This document shows, piece after piece, positions 39,933-48,618 of a stretch of 64,000 nt of DNA. Position 1 is the first letter of the stretch, and every line of letters begins with the position of its first letter. The position numbers and the translations under genes were made by a program. The stretch spans positions 372,001 through 436,000 of the forward strand of contig CAWJJQ010000010.1 in the NCBI GenBank assembly GCA_963843255.1. Direction: 5' to 3'. Source of the DNA: Bog-159 sp963843255. Lineage in GTDB: Bacteria > Acidobacteriota > Terriglobia > Bryobacterales > Bryobacteraceae. The notes under the pieces are model-generated. The model had not been told where the DNA came from. It did no database searches and saw nothing but the letters and a program-made list of their open reading frames with translations.

Positions 39933-41020
39933 TTCCGCGAAAGCAGCACTCCCGCGAGTGCGCCGCCCACGCCGCCTACCGCCGCGCCGCCCAGACCCCT
40001 GGTGATGGCGCCCACGGTGGCCCCCGCGCCCGCGCCTTCAATCACGGTCCGGCCGTCCGCGGATTTGCCGTGGCCTTCCACTTTGCCCTCTTCTCCGGGA
40101 GGACGCGCCCGGAAATCGCGCGACACGCCGTTGGGTAGAATCAGGGAGTCGAACCGGATGTATAGTTCTCCCTTCCCCACCACTTTGCCCGCGGGCTTGG
40201 CGTGCGTGACGGTGCCCTCCACGTCGCTGCCCCGCGGGATGACCACCCGTCCGCCCGCCGCCACCGGCGTGGCCGTGCGCAGGTAGACGCGATCGCCGTC
40301 TTTGGCGTATTTCGTGTTCACTTCATTGATCAGCGAAAGCAGGACGCGCGTGCCGGTCGGAATGGTGATGTCCGCCGGTCCCGCCGCAGGCCTGGTGACC
40401 AGCGCCGGCTGAGTGCCCTCGCTGCCCGGCGCAGCCTGCCGCCAACCCGGGGGCGATTGAGGATCGCCTGCCGGTTGTGCGGCATCTGCCGGCGTCGGGC
40501 CGGACGGCGCAGCCTGCGGTTCCGCCGGACGTGTCGCAGCTACCGGTGCACCCTCACGGCGGAACACCAGCCGTCCTTCAGCTTCGCCGCTTGAATTCAC
40601 CACCTGCCGCGTAATCGTAAGGGTGTTATGACTGCGCGACAGTTCCCACCGGTCCATCTCCGTGTAATGCCGCGGTCCGGTAACTTGCGTGTTAATCAGT
40701 AATGCCGTGCCTTCCCACTTCACGACGGAGGTTCTGTTTTCCTCCCCTATCTGCTTGCGCGTCTCGCTGCCGTCGAGCGTATACGACCACTGTGCTTTTC
40801 CCGACGAGCAGAGAATGCCGCCGCCACCTTGCGAAATGTTGAGATTGGGTTCCGTTTTCCCCAGCGATTCGACGTCGCTGGCGGCGCTGTCCAGTACCCA
40901 CTTGCCGGAAAAGTCACGGTCCGGATCGCTGGCGCGAGCCGTCGAAGTGGAGCCTGCCGCGATGAGCAGCGCAAGTGGCAGGGCGATGAGCAGCGCGTTA
41001 GAACCGAAGCGCCCACGCAT
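39848..41020 (-). CDS. Secreted protein with VirB10/TrbI-like C-terminal domain
   Basis: 390 aa. Signal peptide (MRGRFGSNALLIALPLALLIAAG region), then a beta-rich N-terminal domain ('DFSGKWVLDSAASDVESLG') and a Pro/Ala-rich linker (about 165-225). The C-terminal domain resembles the VirB10/TrbI barrel: 'IPTGTRVLLSLINEVNTK', 'VVIPRGSDVEGTVTHAKPAG', 'ILPNGVSRDF', and the Gly/Ala segment 'GGAAVGGVGGALAGVLL' as in the antenna region. No other conjugation or type IV secretion gene is present, so it is probably a stand-alone envelope protein. ATG 41020 chosen because the signal peptide starts there. Confidence 0.85.
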   Translation of the reverse strand: MRGRFGSNALLIALPLALLIAAGSTSTARASDPDRDFSGKWVLDSAASDVESLGKTEPNLNISQGGGGILCSSGKAQWSYTLDGSETRKQIGEENRTSVVKWEGTALLINTQVTGPRHYTEMDRWELSRSHNTLTITRQVVNSSGEAEGRLVFRREGAPVAATRPAEPQAAPSGPTPADAAQPAGDPQSPPGWRQAAPGSEGTQPALVTRPAAGPADITIPTGTRVLLSLINEVNTKYAKDGDRVYLRTATPVAAGGRVVIPRGSDVEGTVTHAKPAGKVVGKGELYIRFDSLILPNGVSRDFRARPPGEEGKVEGHGKSADGRTVIEGAGAGATVGAITRGLGGAAVGGVGGALAGVLLSRNQNVILKQGTHLEMVLDRDLVFHPEELP

Positions 41021-41126
41021 GACCTGAAGGTTACCACAGAAAAGGACGCGGTGCTTGTTACATCCGACCTGACCACCCGGCCCGGCCCGCAGGCTCGCCT
41101 CAAGTGGCATTTAACCTGTCCTTCCT

Positions 41127-41134
41127 GGTATACT
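41127..41134 (+). promoter_or_regulatory. Extended -10 promoter of the rpmI-rplT operon
   Basis: TGGTATACT, with -10 TATACT at 41129-41134. The predicted start near 41141 leaves a leader of about 33 nt before rpmI, too short for a large L20-binding leader. The -35 is weak. Confidence 0.65.
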
Positions 41135-41173
41135 TTGAGAGATTCACAGGTTCGCAACGATCCAGGAACATCT

Positions 41174-41368
41174 ATGCCCAAGCTGAAGACCCATAAGGGT
41201 GCGTCCAAGCGGTTCAAGAAGACCGGGACCGGCAAGGTAGTGCGCAACCACGCCTTCGCCCGGCATATTCTGACCTCGAAGGCGCGCAAGCGCAAGAGGA
41301 AGCTGCACAAAGCCGTGGTGGCCGATCCAACCAATCAGCCATCCTTGCGCCGCATGCTCCCCTATTAG
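41174..41368 (+). CDS. rpmI: 50S ribosomal protein L35
   Basis: 64 aa, the normal size for bL35. It has the canonical N-terminus MPKLKTHKGASKRFKKTGTG and a basic centre (TSKARKRKRKLHKA). It is the first gene of the rpmI-rplT unit; the initiation-factor gene infC, usually directly upstream, is not in this window. The upstream neighbour is a divergent envelope protein, so the operon has its own promoter (extended -10 at 41127). Confidence 0.98.
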   Translation: MPKLKTHKGASKRFKKTGTGKVVRNHAFARHILTSKARKRKRKLHKAVVADPTNQPSLRRMLPY

Positions 41369-41447
41369 GAGCGAGTCGCGTGTGGACGGTGCGCGTGGCA
41401 CGTGCCCGATCCGCCGCAAAATGACAACAGTCAATTAAGGAGAAAAC

Positions 41448-41813
41448 GTGCCCAGAGTCAAACGAGGTACCAAACGCAGGGCGTCGCGGCACAAGACGCT
41501 GGAACGCGCGTCCGGTTATTTTCTTACCAAGAGCAAGTTGCACCGAGCCGCGCAGGAAGCCGTCGAGAAGGCGCTCAAATACGCTTACGTCGGCCGCAAG
41601 AATAAGAAGCGCGATTTCCGCTCGCTGTGGATCGTACGCATCAACGCGGGCTGCCGCCTGGCGGGCATTTCCTACAGCAAATTCATGCATGGCCTGAAGG
41701 CCGCGGGCGTGGATCTGGACCGCAAAGTGTTGGCCGAGGTAGCCGCCAATGATGCCCCGGGATTCGCGTTGCTGGTCCAAAAAGCAAAAACCGCGCTGGA
41801 GGCAGCGAGTTAA
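41448..41813 (+). CDS. rplT: 50S ribosomal protein L20
   Basis: 121 aa, typical bL20: 'MPRVKRGTKRRASRHKTLE', 'VGRKNKKRDFRSLWIVRINA', 'LAEVAANDAPGFALLVQKAK'. It assembles early into 23S rRNA. The GTG start has AAGGAG seven nt upstream. It follows rpmI by 79 nt and precedes the zapB-like/zapA pair with a 3-nt gap, so ribosome and division genes are probably on one message. Confidence 0.98.
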   Translation: MPRVKRGTKRRASRHKTLERASGYFLTKSKLHRAAQEAVEKALKYAYVGRKNKKRDFRSLWIVRINAGCRLAGISYSKFMHGLKAAGVDLDRKVLAEVAANDAPGFALLVQKAKTALEAAS

Positions 41814-41816
41814 ACA

Positions 41817-42059
41817 ATGAGTCCGGTCGAACAGGATACCGATTCCCTGCAGGCCCTGGAGCAGCGTATTCAACAGGCGGTGCAGTTAGTCGCCCGGCTG
41901 CGGCAGGAAAAGGAAGCCGCCCAGCACGAGGCGTCGGAAGCGCGTGCCGAAGCTGCCCGGTTGAGCGATGAACTGAAAACGCTCCATGCGGAGCGTAAAC
42001 AGGTGCGCAGCCGCATCGAAAAGCTGCTAGGGCAGATCGACCAGCTCAGCGCCGGCTAA
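41817..42059 (+). CDS. ZapB-like coiled-coil protein
   Basis: 80-aa, almost fully helical protein with heptads throughout ('LEQRIQQAVQLVARLRQEKEAAQ', 'LSDELKTLHAERKQVRSRIEKLLGQI'). Its size and its place directly before zapA (4-nt gap) suggest a ZapB-type partner of the Z-ring or another division coiled coil. Sequence alone does not prove homology to E. coli ZapB. Confidence 0.8.
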   Translation: MSPVEQDTDSLQALEQRIQQAVQLVARLRQEKEAAQHEASEARAEAARLSDELKTLHAERKQVRSRIEKLLGQIDQLSAG

Positions 42060-42063
42060 AGCC

Positions 42064-42372
42064 GTGTCCGCCAGTAACCCGGAAAAACGCCCGGTCCGCG
42101 TCACCATCCTGAGCCAGTCGTATACGCTGCTCACCGCCGGAGATCCGCGCGAGGTCGAGGAGCTGGCGCGTAATCTGGACGAGCTGATGTTGTCGATCGC
42201 GGCCAAGTCCCCCAACGCCGATTCCACCCGCATTGCAGTGCTGGCGTGTCTGCACCTGGCCGATCGCCTGCACAACCTCGAGCAGGATTTGAATCATCTT
42301 AAGGAACGGGTGGATCGCAAGAGCGAGGAGTTCGCGGGACTATTGGAGCAGGCGCTGGAGGGCGGCGAGTGA
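42064..42372 (+). CDS. zapA: Cell division protein ZapA
   Basis: 102-aa FtsZ-associated protein. The N-terminal ZapA beta-hairpin ('VRVTILSQSYTLLTAGDPREVEELARNLDELM') and 'TRIAVLACLHLADRLHNLEQDL' match the family; a C-terminal helix forms the dimer coiled coil. It bundles FtsZ filaments at midcell. The start is GTG. Its stop overlaps the GTG of the DUF1684 gene by 4 bp, so the two are translationally coupled. Confidence 0.93.
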   Translation: MSASNPEKRPVRVTILSQSYTLLTAGDPREVEELARNLDELMLSIAAKSPNADSTRIAVLACLHLADRLHNLEQDLNHLKERVDRKSEEFAGLLEQALEGGE

Positions 42373-43208
42373 ACCGGGCCGCGTGCGCCACGGTGGCAGC
42401 GGCGTCCTGCATTATGGCAGCCACCACCGAAACCTACCGCGCGCAAATCGAAGACTGGCAGCACCACCGGGAAGCCGCGCTGAAAGCCGACGGTGGATGG
42501 CTCACGGTCACCGGCTTGTTCTGGCTGCACGAAGGCGCCAACACGTTCGGCTCGGGATCTGGCCACGATATTGATTTGCCTGCCGATCCGGCATTGCACG
42601 GCGGAGGAAGGTTTGAGCTGCAGCATGGCAAGGTCACCATGGACATGGACGGGCAGAGCCGCGAGTTGCATGCGGATTCAAGCGGCAAACCGGACGTGGT
42701 GACGTTGGGCAGCCTGAGCATGTTTGTGATCGAGCGCGGCGGCCGCTACGGTATCCGGCTTAAAGATCTGAACAGCCGGCTGCGCAAGGAATTTACCGGC
42801 CTGCATTACTTCCCGGTAAACGAGAGCTACCGCATCACGACCCATCTGGTGCCGGATGCGAAGAAGATTCCGATTCTGAATGTGCTGGGCCAGTTACAGG
42901 ATACTCCCAGCCCAGGATATGTGGAGTTTGAACTGCATGGACAGAAATTGCGGCTGACTCCCGTCGAAGACGGCCCGGGCGAATTATCTTTTATCTTCCG
43001 CGATCTCACCTCGGGCAAAGAAACTTACGGCAGCGGACGTTTTCTGGATACCGAATTAGGCTCCAACGGCGAGGTGGTGCTCGATTTCAATAAGGCATAC
43101 AATCCGCCGTGCGCCTTCACGCCGTACGCCACCTGCCCGCTACCGCCCAAAGAGAACCGCGTCGCCGTGCGCATAGAAGCCGGTGAATTGAAATACGGAT
43201 CGCACTAA
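42369..43208 (+). CDS. DUF1684 domain-containing protein
   Basis: 279 aa. The family pattern is plain: 'ETYRAQIEDWQHHREAALKADGGWLTVTGLFWLHEGANTFG', 'YGIRLKDLNSRLRKEFTGLHYFPVNESYRI', 'GRFLDTEL', 'LDFNKAYNPPCAFTPYATCPLPPKEN'. DUF1684 proteins have no established activity. A short hydrophobic N-terminus (AACATVAAASCIMA) may be a signal or lipoprotein-like leader. The GTG start overlaps zapA by 4 bp, placing it at the end of the ribosome/division operon. The stop lies one nt from the convergent DUF5658 gene. Confidence 0.92.
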   Translation: MNRAACATVAAASCIMAATTETYRAQIEDWQHHREAALKADGGWLTVTGLFWLHEGANTFGSGSGHDIDLPADPALHGGGRFELQHGKVTMDMDGQSRELHADSSGKPDVVTLGSLSMFVIERGGRYGIRLKDLNSRLRKEFTGLHYFPVNESYRITTHLVPDAKKIPILNVLGQLQDTPSPGYVEFELHGQKLRLTPVEDGPGELSFIFRDLTSGKETYGSGRFLDTELGSNGEVVLDFNKAYNPPCAFTPYATCPLPPKENRVAVRIEAGELKYGSH

Positions 43209-43209
43209 G

Positions 43210-43542
43210 TTAGTTGCCGGCGTAAAGCAGGCAGATGGCGATTACGTTCCACCCCACCACCGCTCCGAACCAGAAGTTGAGAAATATCAGCATGCGCTTG
43301 CGGTTGAGGAAAACGGCAAATGCCGCCAGCCCCGCCGCAATGATCTTTGAGATGATCAGCCCGCTCAGGGGTCCGGCTTGCAATAAGTGGCCGATGAAGT
43401 TACTACCTTCCTGCGCACCGAGGTGCAGGCCAAGCATGGTGGTCAGCACGTCCAGAACTTGCAGACCTAAAAATATTCCAATGGTGAAGGTGGGTAAAGA
43501 TCGGGAAATTCCCACTTGAGTTGCGTTGATTTCTTGCGGCAC
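43210..43542 (-). CDS. DUF5658-like small membrane protein
   Basis: 110 aa with about three TM segments ('FTIGIFLGLQVLDVLTTMLGLHLGAQEGS', 'LSGLIISKIIAAGLAAFAVFL', 'FWFGAVVGWNVIAICLLYAG'). The LDVLTT..GL..GA.E.N pattern is that of DUF5658 proteins, whose function is unknown. Monocistronic on the minus strand, 61 nt downstream of the orphan-permease end region. Confidence 0.85.
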   Translation of the reverse strand: MPQEINATQVGISRSLPTFTIGIFLGLQVLDVLTTMLGLHLGAQEGSNFIGHLLQAGPLSGLIISKIIAAGLAAFAVFLNRKRMLIFLNFWFGAVVGWNVIAICLLYAGN

Positions 43543-43603
43543 GGCGTCTCAGTAATTATCCCTATCCACTGGCCTACCGCTCCAGTCCTCTTTAGTTATC
43601 CCG

Positions 43604-46033
43604 CTATTCGTAGCGTAATGTATTGACCGGATCCAGGCGGGTGGCGCGCCGCGCGGGCAGCCACGTTGCCGCGAGCGCCACGCACGGCAACAGCGCCGCG
43701 ACCATAGCGAACGTAAGCGGATCGGCTGGACTTACACCAAACAGCAAGGATTTCATTAGTGATGTTAGCCCCAGTGCGGCCAGCGTTCCCGCGGCCACTC
43801 CGCCAGCGATCAATACCGCGCCCTGGCGTAGAATCATGCGCAACACATCGCCGCTCTGGGCACCCAGCGCCATGCGCACACCGATCTCGCGGCTACGCTG
43901 CAGAACCCCTTGCGCCATCACGCCGTAAAGTCCCACCGCCGCCAGCAGCATCGCGATAAAGGAAAACACCGCCAGCAGCCACGCCGCGAACCGCCGGTTG
44001 GCGAGCGACGCCGCCACCCGCTGATCCATGGTCTTAACGTCAAACACCGGCACGTCTTTGTCCAGGTTCGATACTTCCCGCTGCGCGGCGTTGCTCAGCG
44101 CCATGGGATCCCCGGCGGTATGCATCACCACTTGTAGCGACGGCCTGGACTTTTGCAGGTATGACCAGTAAAACGTTCCTTTGCGAGTCTGATTGTCGAG
44201 CGCGTTATGCTGCACGTGTCCCACGATGCCCACCACGGTCGCCCACGAATTCTTGCCATCGGGACGGCGGATACGCTGCCCGAGGGGATCTTTATCCTTC
44301 CAGTATTCTTGCGCCAGGGCGTCGTCGACGACCACCGCCAGCGGCGCCTCTTCGCGGTCGCTATCGGCTAGCAGACGTCCCCGCCGCAGCGGAATCCCCA
44401 TGGCTTTGAAATAGCCCGGCGTGACAATGCGCTGATCCGCGTGCGGCGCCGTGCCGCCCTCGGGCACGGTATGCCCTTCGATCAGGAACGAGCCCGAACC
44501 GTTGCTGCCGCTGAAGGGCAATGGGCTCACCGCGCCGGCGGCCGTGACGCCAGGCAGCGCCGCCAGCCGTTCGAGCAGCGCATGAAAAAAGCCCGACGTC
44601 CGTGCCGCGGTGTTGTATTGTTCAGGCGGCAAGGCTACGCCGAAGGTCAGCACGTTTTGTGCGCGAAAACCCGGATCGACCTTCCGCACGCTGTCAAAAC
44701 TGCGCAGCAGCAGGCCCGCCGCCACCAGCAAAACAAACGAAAGAGCTACTTCGGTGATCACTAGTGCGCCGCGCATCCGGTGAGAACGCAAACTGCCGGA
44801 GACGCCCCGCGCGCCCAGTTTCAACATATCGTGCAGGTTCGCGCCGGCCACTTGCATCGCGGGCGCCAGTCCGAACAGGATGCCGGTGAGAATGGCGATG
44901 GCGGCCGTAAATGCCAGCACTCGTCCATCGACCGTCACTTCATCCAAGCGCGGCAGTTGCTGCGGCCCGGTCTTCACGAGCAGGCCGACGCCCCAACTGC
45001 CGAGAAGCATGCCGGCGCATCCGCCCAGCACGCCGAGCATGACGCTCTCGGTCAGCAGTTGCCGCACGATGCGGATCTTGGCCGCACCCAAAGCCGCGCG
45101 AATTGAAATCTCGCGCAAACGGCCGGATGCCCGTGCGATCAGCAGGTTTGCCACATTGGCGCAGGCGATCAAGAGTACGAAGCCTACCGCGGCTAGGAGT
45201 ACCACGAGTGCAGCGCGCACATCACCGACCAACAACTCGGTCAACGAATCGACCCGTATCGCCCATCCGCTGGATGCCGGGAAATTGTCGGGATATTGTT
45301 TGGCCAGCGTGCGGCCAAGAGCGGCCATACCCGCGCGCGCCTGCGCGAGCGATACCTCCGGCCGCAAACGCGCCAGGATAAATAGAAATTCGTCGCCGCG
45401 GTGCGTGGGAGCCATGTCGGCTGGCGTGAACCCGGTGGGAATCCAGGCATCCAGCGGCGCGAACCACTCCAGAATGGGAGGTACGATCCCCACCACTGTG
45501 TACGGCTTGCCATTGAGATGAATGGCGCGACCGATCACACCCGGATCGCCGCCGAAGCGCCGCTTCCAAAGACCCTCGGTCAGCACCACCACCTGGTTCT
45601 TGCCGGGGTGGTCTTCGTCGCTCGTGAACACGCGTCCCAGAAGCGGTTGGACGCCCAATACGGCAAACAGTCCGGAAGTCGCTTTACCGCACGACAGGCG
45701 CTCCGGCCGGTCCGCGCCCGTGAGATTAAAATCGTCCGAATCGACGGCCGCAACCTCCGAGAAGAGCTGCTTCTGGTTGCGATAGTCGATGTAATCGGGC
45801 ACCGAGGCGGATGCCGAATCCAAGCCTACGGCTTTGTACTGGTTTTGAATCGCCACGATCCGTTCGGGATGCGGGAAAGGTAGCGGGCGCAACAACGTGG
45901 CATTCACTACGCTGAAAATCGCGGTATTGGCGCCGATCCCCAACGCCAGCGTCAATACGGCTGTAAGCGTGAAGCCGGGACTTCGCCGCAGAATGCGGCC
46001 GGCATAGGCAATGTCTTTGAACAGAGTGGTCAC
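43604..46033 (-). CDS. ADOP-type FtsX/MacB-like permease (copy 3)
   Basis: 809-aa orphan permease of the same family as the copies at 7566 and 11691. N-terminus 'FKDIAYAGRILRRSPGFTL', 'TLALGIGANTAIFSVVNATLLRPLPF'; internal 'IACANVANLLIARASGRLREISIRAALGA'; C-terminus 'RRATRLDPVNTLRYE'. Two MacB-like extracytoplasmic cores alternate with TM clusters; no ATPase partner is near. GTG start with GAGGTG a few nt upstream. A 145-nt gap without recognised features separates it from the MoaD/ThiS gene. Confidence 0.93.
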   Translation of the reverse strand: MTTLFKDIAYAGRILRRSPGFTLTAVLTLALGIGANTAIFSVVNATLLRPLPFPHPERIVAIQNQYKAVGLDSASASVPDYIDYRNQKQLFSEVAAVDSDDFNLTGADRPERLSCGKATSGLFAVLGVQPLLGRVFTSDEDHPGKNQVVVLTEGLWKRRFGGDPGVIGRAIHLNGKPYTVVGIVPPILEWFAPLDAWIPTGFTPADMAPTHRGDEFLFILARLRPEVSLAQARAGMAALGRTLAKQYPDNFPASSGWAIRVDSLTELLVGDVRAALVVLLAAVGFVLLIACANVANLLIARASGRLREISIRAALGAAKIRIVRQLLTESVMLGVLGGCAGMLLGSWGVGLLVKTGPQQLPRLDEVTVDGRVLAFTAAIAILTGILFGLAPAMQVAGANLHDMLKLGARGVSGSLRSHRMRGALVITEVALSFVLLVAAGLLLRSFDSVRKVDPGFRAQNVLTFGVALPPEQYNTAARTSGFFHALLERLAALPGVTAAGAVSPLPFSGSNGSGSFLIEGHTVPEGGTAPHADQRIVTPGYFKAMGIPLRRGRLLADSDREEAPLAVVVDDALAQEYWKDKDPLGQRIRRPDGKNSWATVVGIVGHVQHNALDNQTRKGTFYWSYLQKSRPSLQVVMHTAGDPMALSNAAQREVSNLDKDVPVFDVKTMDQRVAASLANRRFAAWLLAVFSFIAMLLAAVGLYGVMAQGVLQRSREIGVRMALGAQSGDVLRMILRQGAVLIAGGVAAGTLAALGLTSLMKSLLFGVSPADPLTFAMVAALLPCVALAATWLPARRATRLDPVNTLRYE

Positions 46034-46178
46034 TGGTCACCTCTGAGGCTGGATATTTTTTATGCAATCGGAGTGCCGACCGCTGGCTCACGCGCGCGGC
46101 TCGGAAATGTGCCCACGTGCTCGGCGCCTTGTGTCCGGTTGTGGGATAGGCTGTTCGCTTTTGTTGTGCGGCACCGCT

Positions 46179-46460
46179 CTATCCGCCGCTAATCGCGGGG
46201 ATGATCGATATTTCCGCGCCGTCCGTCAGCACAGTCTGCAATCCGCCCGTGTACCGGATGTCTTCGCTGCCCACAAACACGTTGATGTGCTCCCGGATCT
46301 GCCCTTGCTCGGTCACCACCCGGTCGCGAATGCCCGGGTATCGCTTCCACACTTGCGTGAGGGCGTCGGCCAGGGTTGGTGGACACGGTTCGATCGCGAT
46401 CTGGGCCAGCCCTCCGGCAAATGGACGCAATGCACCCGGGATCCACACGGTCACCGCCAT
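46179..46460 (-). CDS. MoaD/ThiS-like ubiquitin-fold sulfur carrier
   Basis: 93-aa beta-grasp protein: 'MAVTVWIPGALRPFAGG', 'PTLADALTQVWKRYPGIRDRVVTEQGQIREHINVFVGSEDI', 'LTDGAEISIIPAISGG'. It ends in the di-glycine tail needed for adenylation and thiocarboxylation. No MoaE, ThiG, ThiF/MoeB or cysteine-synthase partner is nearby. Instead it follows the kinase/propeller fusion by a single nt (TAG-C-ATG), so the two are co-translated and probably act together. A role in molybdopterin or thiamine synthesis is less likely in this context. Confidence 0.92.
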   Translation of the reverse strand: MAVTVWIPGALRPFAGGLAQIAIEPCPPTLADALTQVWKRYPGIRDRVVTEQGQIREHINVFVGSEDIRYTGGLQTVLTDGAEISIIPAISGG

Positions 46461-46461
46461 G

Positions 46462-48546
46462 CTACCGCTTCCTCCGCGCGGCGCTCTTCGCCCGAGCGAC
46501 ACTTTTCCGGGCGGCCGGCTTTGTCTTGCGCGGCGGCCGGCACTCCCGATCCTCACCCACGCCTGCGCTCTTCACACAAATTACCGGCGGCAGACCTTCC
46601 ATGATTCTTCGCCACGTCTTGCCTTCGTCGGCCGATCCGTAAACCTGTCCATTGCGAGTGCCGAAATAGATGCCGGCGGGATCCCGCGAGTCGGTGGTCA
46701 TGGCATCGCGCAACACCGTCTCGTACGCGCCTTTCTGCGGCAGGCCGCGGGCCAGCGGCTCCCACGATTCGCCCGCGTTTCTAGTGCGGTAAACCCGCAA
46801 GCGGCCCTCGGGAGTGCAGCGGAACTCGTCTGATTCGATCGGCAGAATGTAAACCCAATCCGGTTTATGGGGATGCGTGACCATCGCAAAACCGAAATCG
46901 GAAGGCACGCCGTTGGCGATGTCCTGCCAAGTCCCGCCGCAATCGTCGGAGCGGTACAACCCCCAGTGGCTTTGCAGGAACAGCCGCTCCGGCCGCGCCG
47001 GGTGCATCACCATTTTGTGGATGCATTGCCCGAACTCCGGATACCGCTCGGGCGATTGCACGGCACGGATCCCGCGATTGCGCGCCTGCCAGGTCAGCCC
47101 GGCATCTTCGGTAGCGTAGACTCCGCCGGCCGAAATCGCGACATACATCCGCTCCGCATTCTGCGGGTCGAGCACGATGGTGTGCAGCGTCAGTCCGCCA
47201 TTACCTGGCATCCAGCGCGGCCTGTGCGGATGATCGAACAGACCGCGCACCAGCGACCAGGTCTGGCCATCGTCGCGCGATTCGTAGAGCGCCGCCGGTT
47301 CCACGCCGCAGTACATCACGTTCGGTTCGGACACGCGCCCGAGCGAAATCTGCCAGATATTCTTGAGCGTGGCGCCGGAGGTGGATGGAAACCGGATGGG
47401 CGCTTCGACCGGATTGGTCCACGTCCTGCCGTAATCGTCGCTGAACCGCAGAAAGGCGCCCCAAACCATGCTGTAGGCGGAAGCCCATAAGCGGTGGCGT
47501 CCTCCCCTGCAGTCGAAGGCGAGAGCGTAAGTCGACTGTCCGTGAAAGTACGGCCCAGCGATGTCCCAACGTTCGCGCCGGCCCGATGAGCGCAGCAGAA
47601 ACGCTCCTTTGGTAGTTCCTACCAACAGCAGCGTGTCGCCGTTTTTGACCTGCAGATGCTTGACTCCGCGGTGCACGGTGGTGCGCATCCCGGCCGGGTC
47701 GGCGCCAGGCTGCGGTACGGCGCTGGCTGATTGCGTGGCCTCTAGGGCCGCCTGCAATTCGCCCGCGCGCTGATAACGCAGCGCCGGTTCTTTCGCCAGG
47801 CAGCGTTGAATGATACCGGCCAGGCCCGGCGGTATCCGGGACGGCAGCGGCGCAGGAGCCGCGTTCAGGATGGCCTCGCCGGTCTCGAAACTGGTCTGGC
47901 CGCGAAACGGTAACTGCCCCGCCGCTGCCTCGTACAGCACTACGCCGAGCCCCCACACGTCGCCCCGTTCATCCCCCACTTCGCCGCGCAGCACCTCGGG
48001 CGGCATGTAAGGCAGGGTGCCGCTGATCCCTCCCTCGGCGAGCGCGTTGACGGTCCGGGTTGCCTCATCCGGACCGCGTGGCGCTACCCGACGCGCCAGA
48101 CCGAAATCCAATACCTTGGCTAAACCCTCGGGCGTCACCACAATGTTCGAGCTCTTCAGGTCCCGATGGATCACGTTGCGGCTGTGCGCATGCGCCAGCG
48201 CTCCGGCGATCTGCGTGCCGTATCGCATCACCGACTGGAAGGCGAGACCTCCGCCGCTGATGAGTGCGCTCAGCGGCTTGCCCTCGATCAGCTCCATCAC
48301 GATGTAGGACTCTCCGTCCGTCTCGCCCACTTCGTGTACCGTGCAGATGCTGGGATGCGAGAGGGCGGAAGCCGCGCGCGCTTCAGCCAGCAAGGCTTCC
48401 CTGGCTTCCTGTGCCATCGACTTGCCTAGGAATTTCAGGGCGACCTCGCGCTGCAGAACTTCGTCCCGCGCGCGGTACACGGTCCCCATTCCGCCTTCAC
48501 CCAGCTTTGAAAGAATGACGTAACGCCCGAACACCCGTCCGATCAT
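46462..48546 (-). CDS. Ser/Thr protein kinase fused to Asp-box (BNR/sortilin-like) beta-propeller
   Basis: 694 aa, no TM and no signal peptide. N-terminal kinase: 'LGEGGMGTVYRARD', catalytic Lys in VALKFL, HRDLKSSN, 'VLDFGLARR' and 'GTLPYMPPEVLRG'. C-terminal propeller from about residue 300 with six Asp-box motifs: SDDYGRTW, SRDDGQTW, TEDAGLTW, SDDCGGTW, TRNAGESW and SADEGKTW. The extreme C-terminus is a Lys/Arg/Ala-rich tail after a Pro-Arg segment. Stand-alone propellers of this type often neighbour MoaD/ThiS genes; here the propeller is fused to a kinase and the carrier follows by 1 nt. Confidence 0.93.
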   Translation of the reverse strand: MIGRVFGRYVILSKLGEGGMGTVYRARDEVLQREVALKFLGKSMAQEAREALLAEARAASALSHPSICTVHEVGETDGESYIVMELIEGKPLSALISGGGLAFQSVMRYGTQIAGALAHAHSRNVIHRDLKSSNIVVTPEGLAKVLDFGLARRVAPRGPDEATRTVNALAEGGISGTLPYMPPEVLRGEVGDERGDVWGLGVVLYEAAAGQLPFRGQTSFETGEAILNAAPAPLPSRIPPGLAGIIQRCLAKEPALRYQRAGELQAALEATQSASAVPQPGADPAGMRTTVHRGVKHLQVKNGDTLLLVGTTKGAFLLRSSGRRERWDIAGPYFHGQSTYALAFDCRGGRHRLWASAYSMVWGAFLRFSDDYGRTWTNPVEAPIRFPSTSGATLKNIWQISLGRVSEPNVMYCGVEPAALYESRDDGQTWSLVRGLFDHPHRPRWMPGNGGLTLHTIVLDPQNAERMYVAISAGGVYATEDAGLTWQARNRGIRAVQSPERYPEFGQCIHKMVMHPARPERLFLQSHWGLYRSDDCGGTWQDIANGVPSDFGFAMVTHPHKPDWVYILPIESDEFRCTPEGRLRVYRTRNAGESWEPLARGLPQKGAYETVLRDAMTTDSRDPAGIYFGTRNGQVYGSADEGKTWRRIMEGLPPVICVKSAGVGEDRECRPPRKTKPAARKSVARAKSAARRKR

Positions 48547-48618
48547 CGAGTTATGCCCACATTCTAGCAGGCGCGGGTTGGCGGCCCGATTCGCAGTGCA
48601 TCCCGCCGTTCATCGCGT

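Noticed and set aside
39848..41020. Part of a type IV secretion or conjugation locus
   Set aside because: Only a VirB10/TrbI-like C-terminal domain is present; no other VirB/Trb gene, relaxase or mobile-element feature is nearby.
46179..46460. Molybdopterin synthase small subunit in a moa operon
   Set aside because: The fold and GG tail fit, but no moaE, moaA or moeB is near and the tight partner is a kinase/propeller gene.
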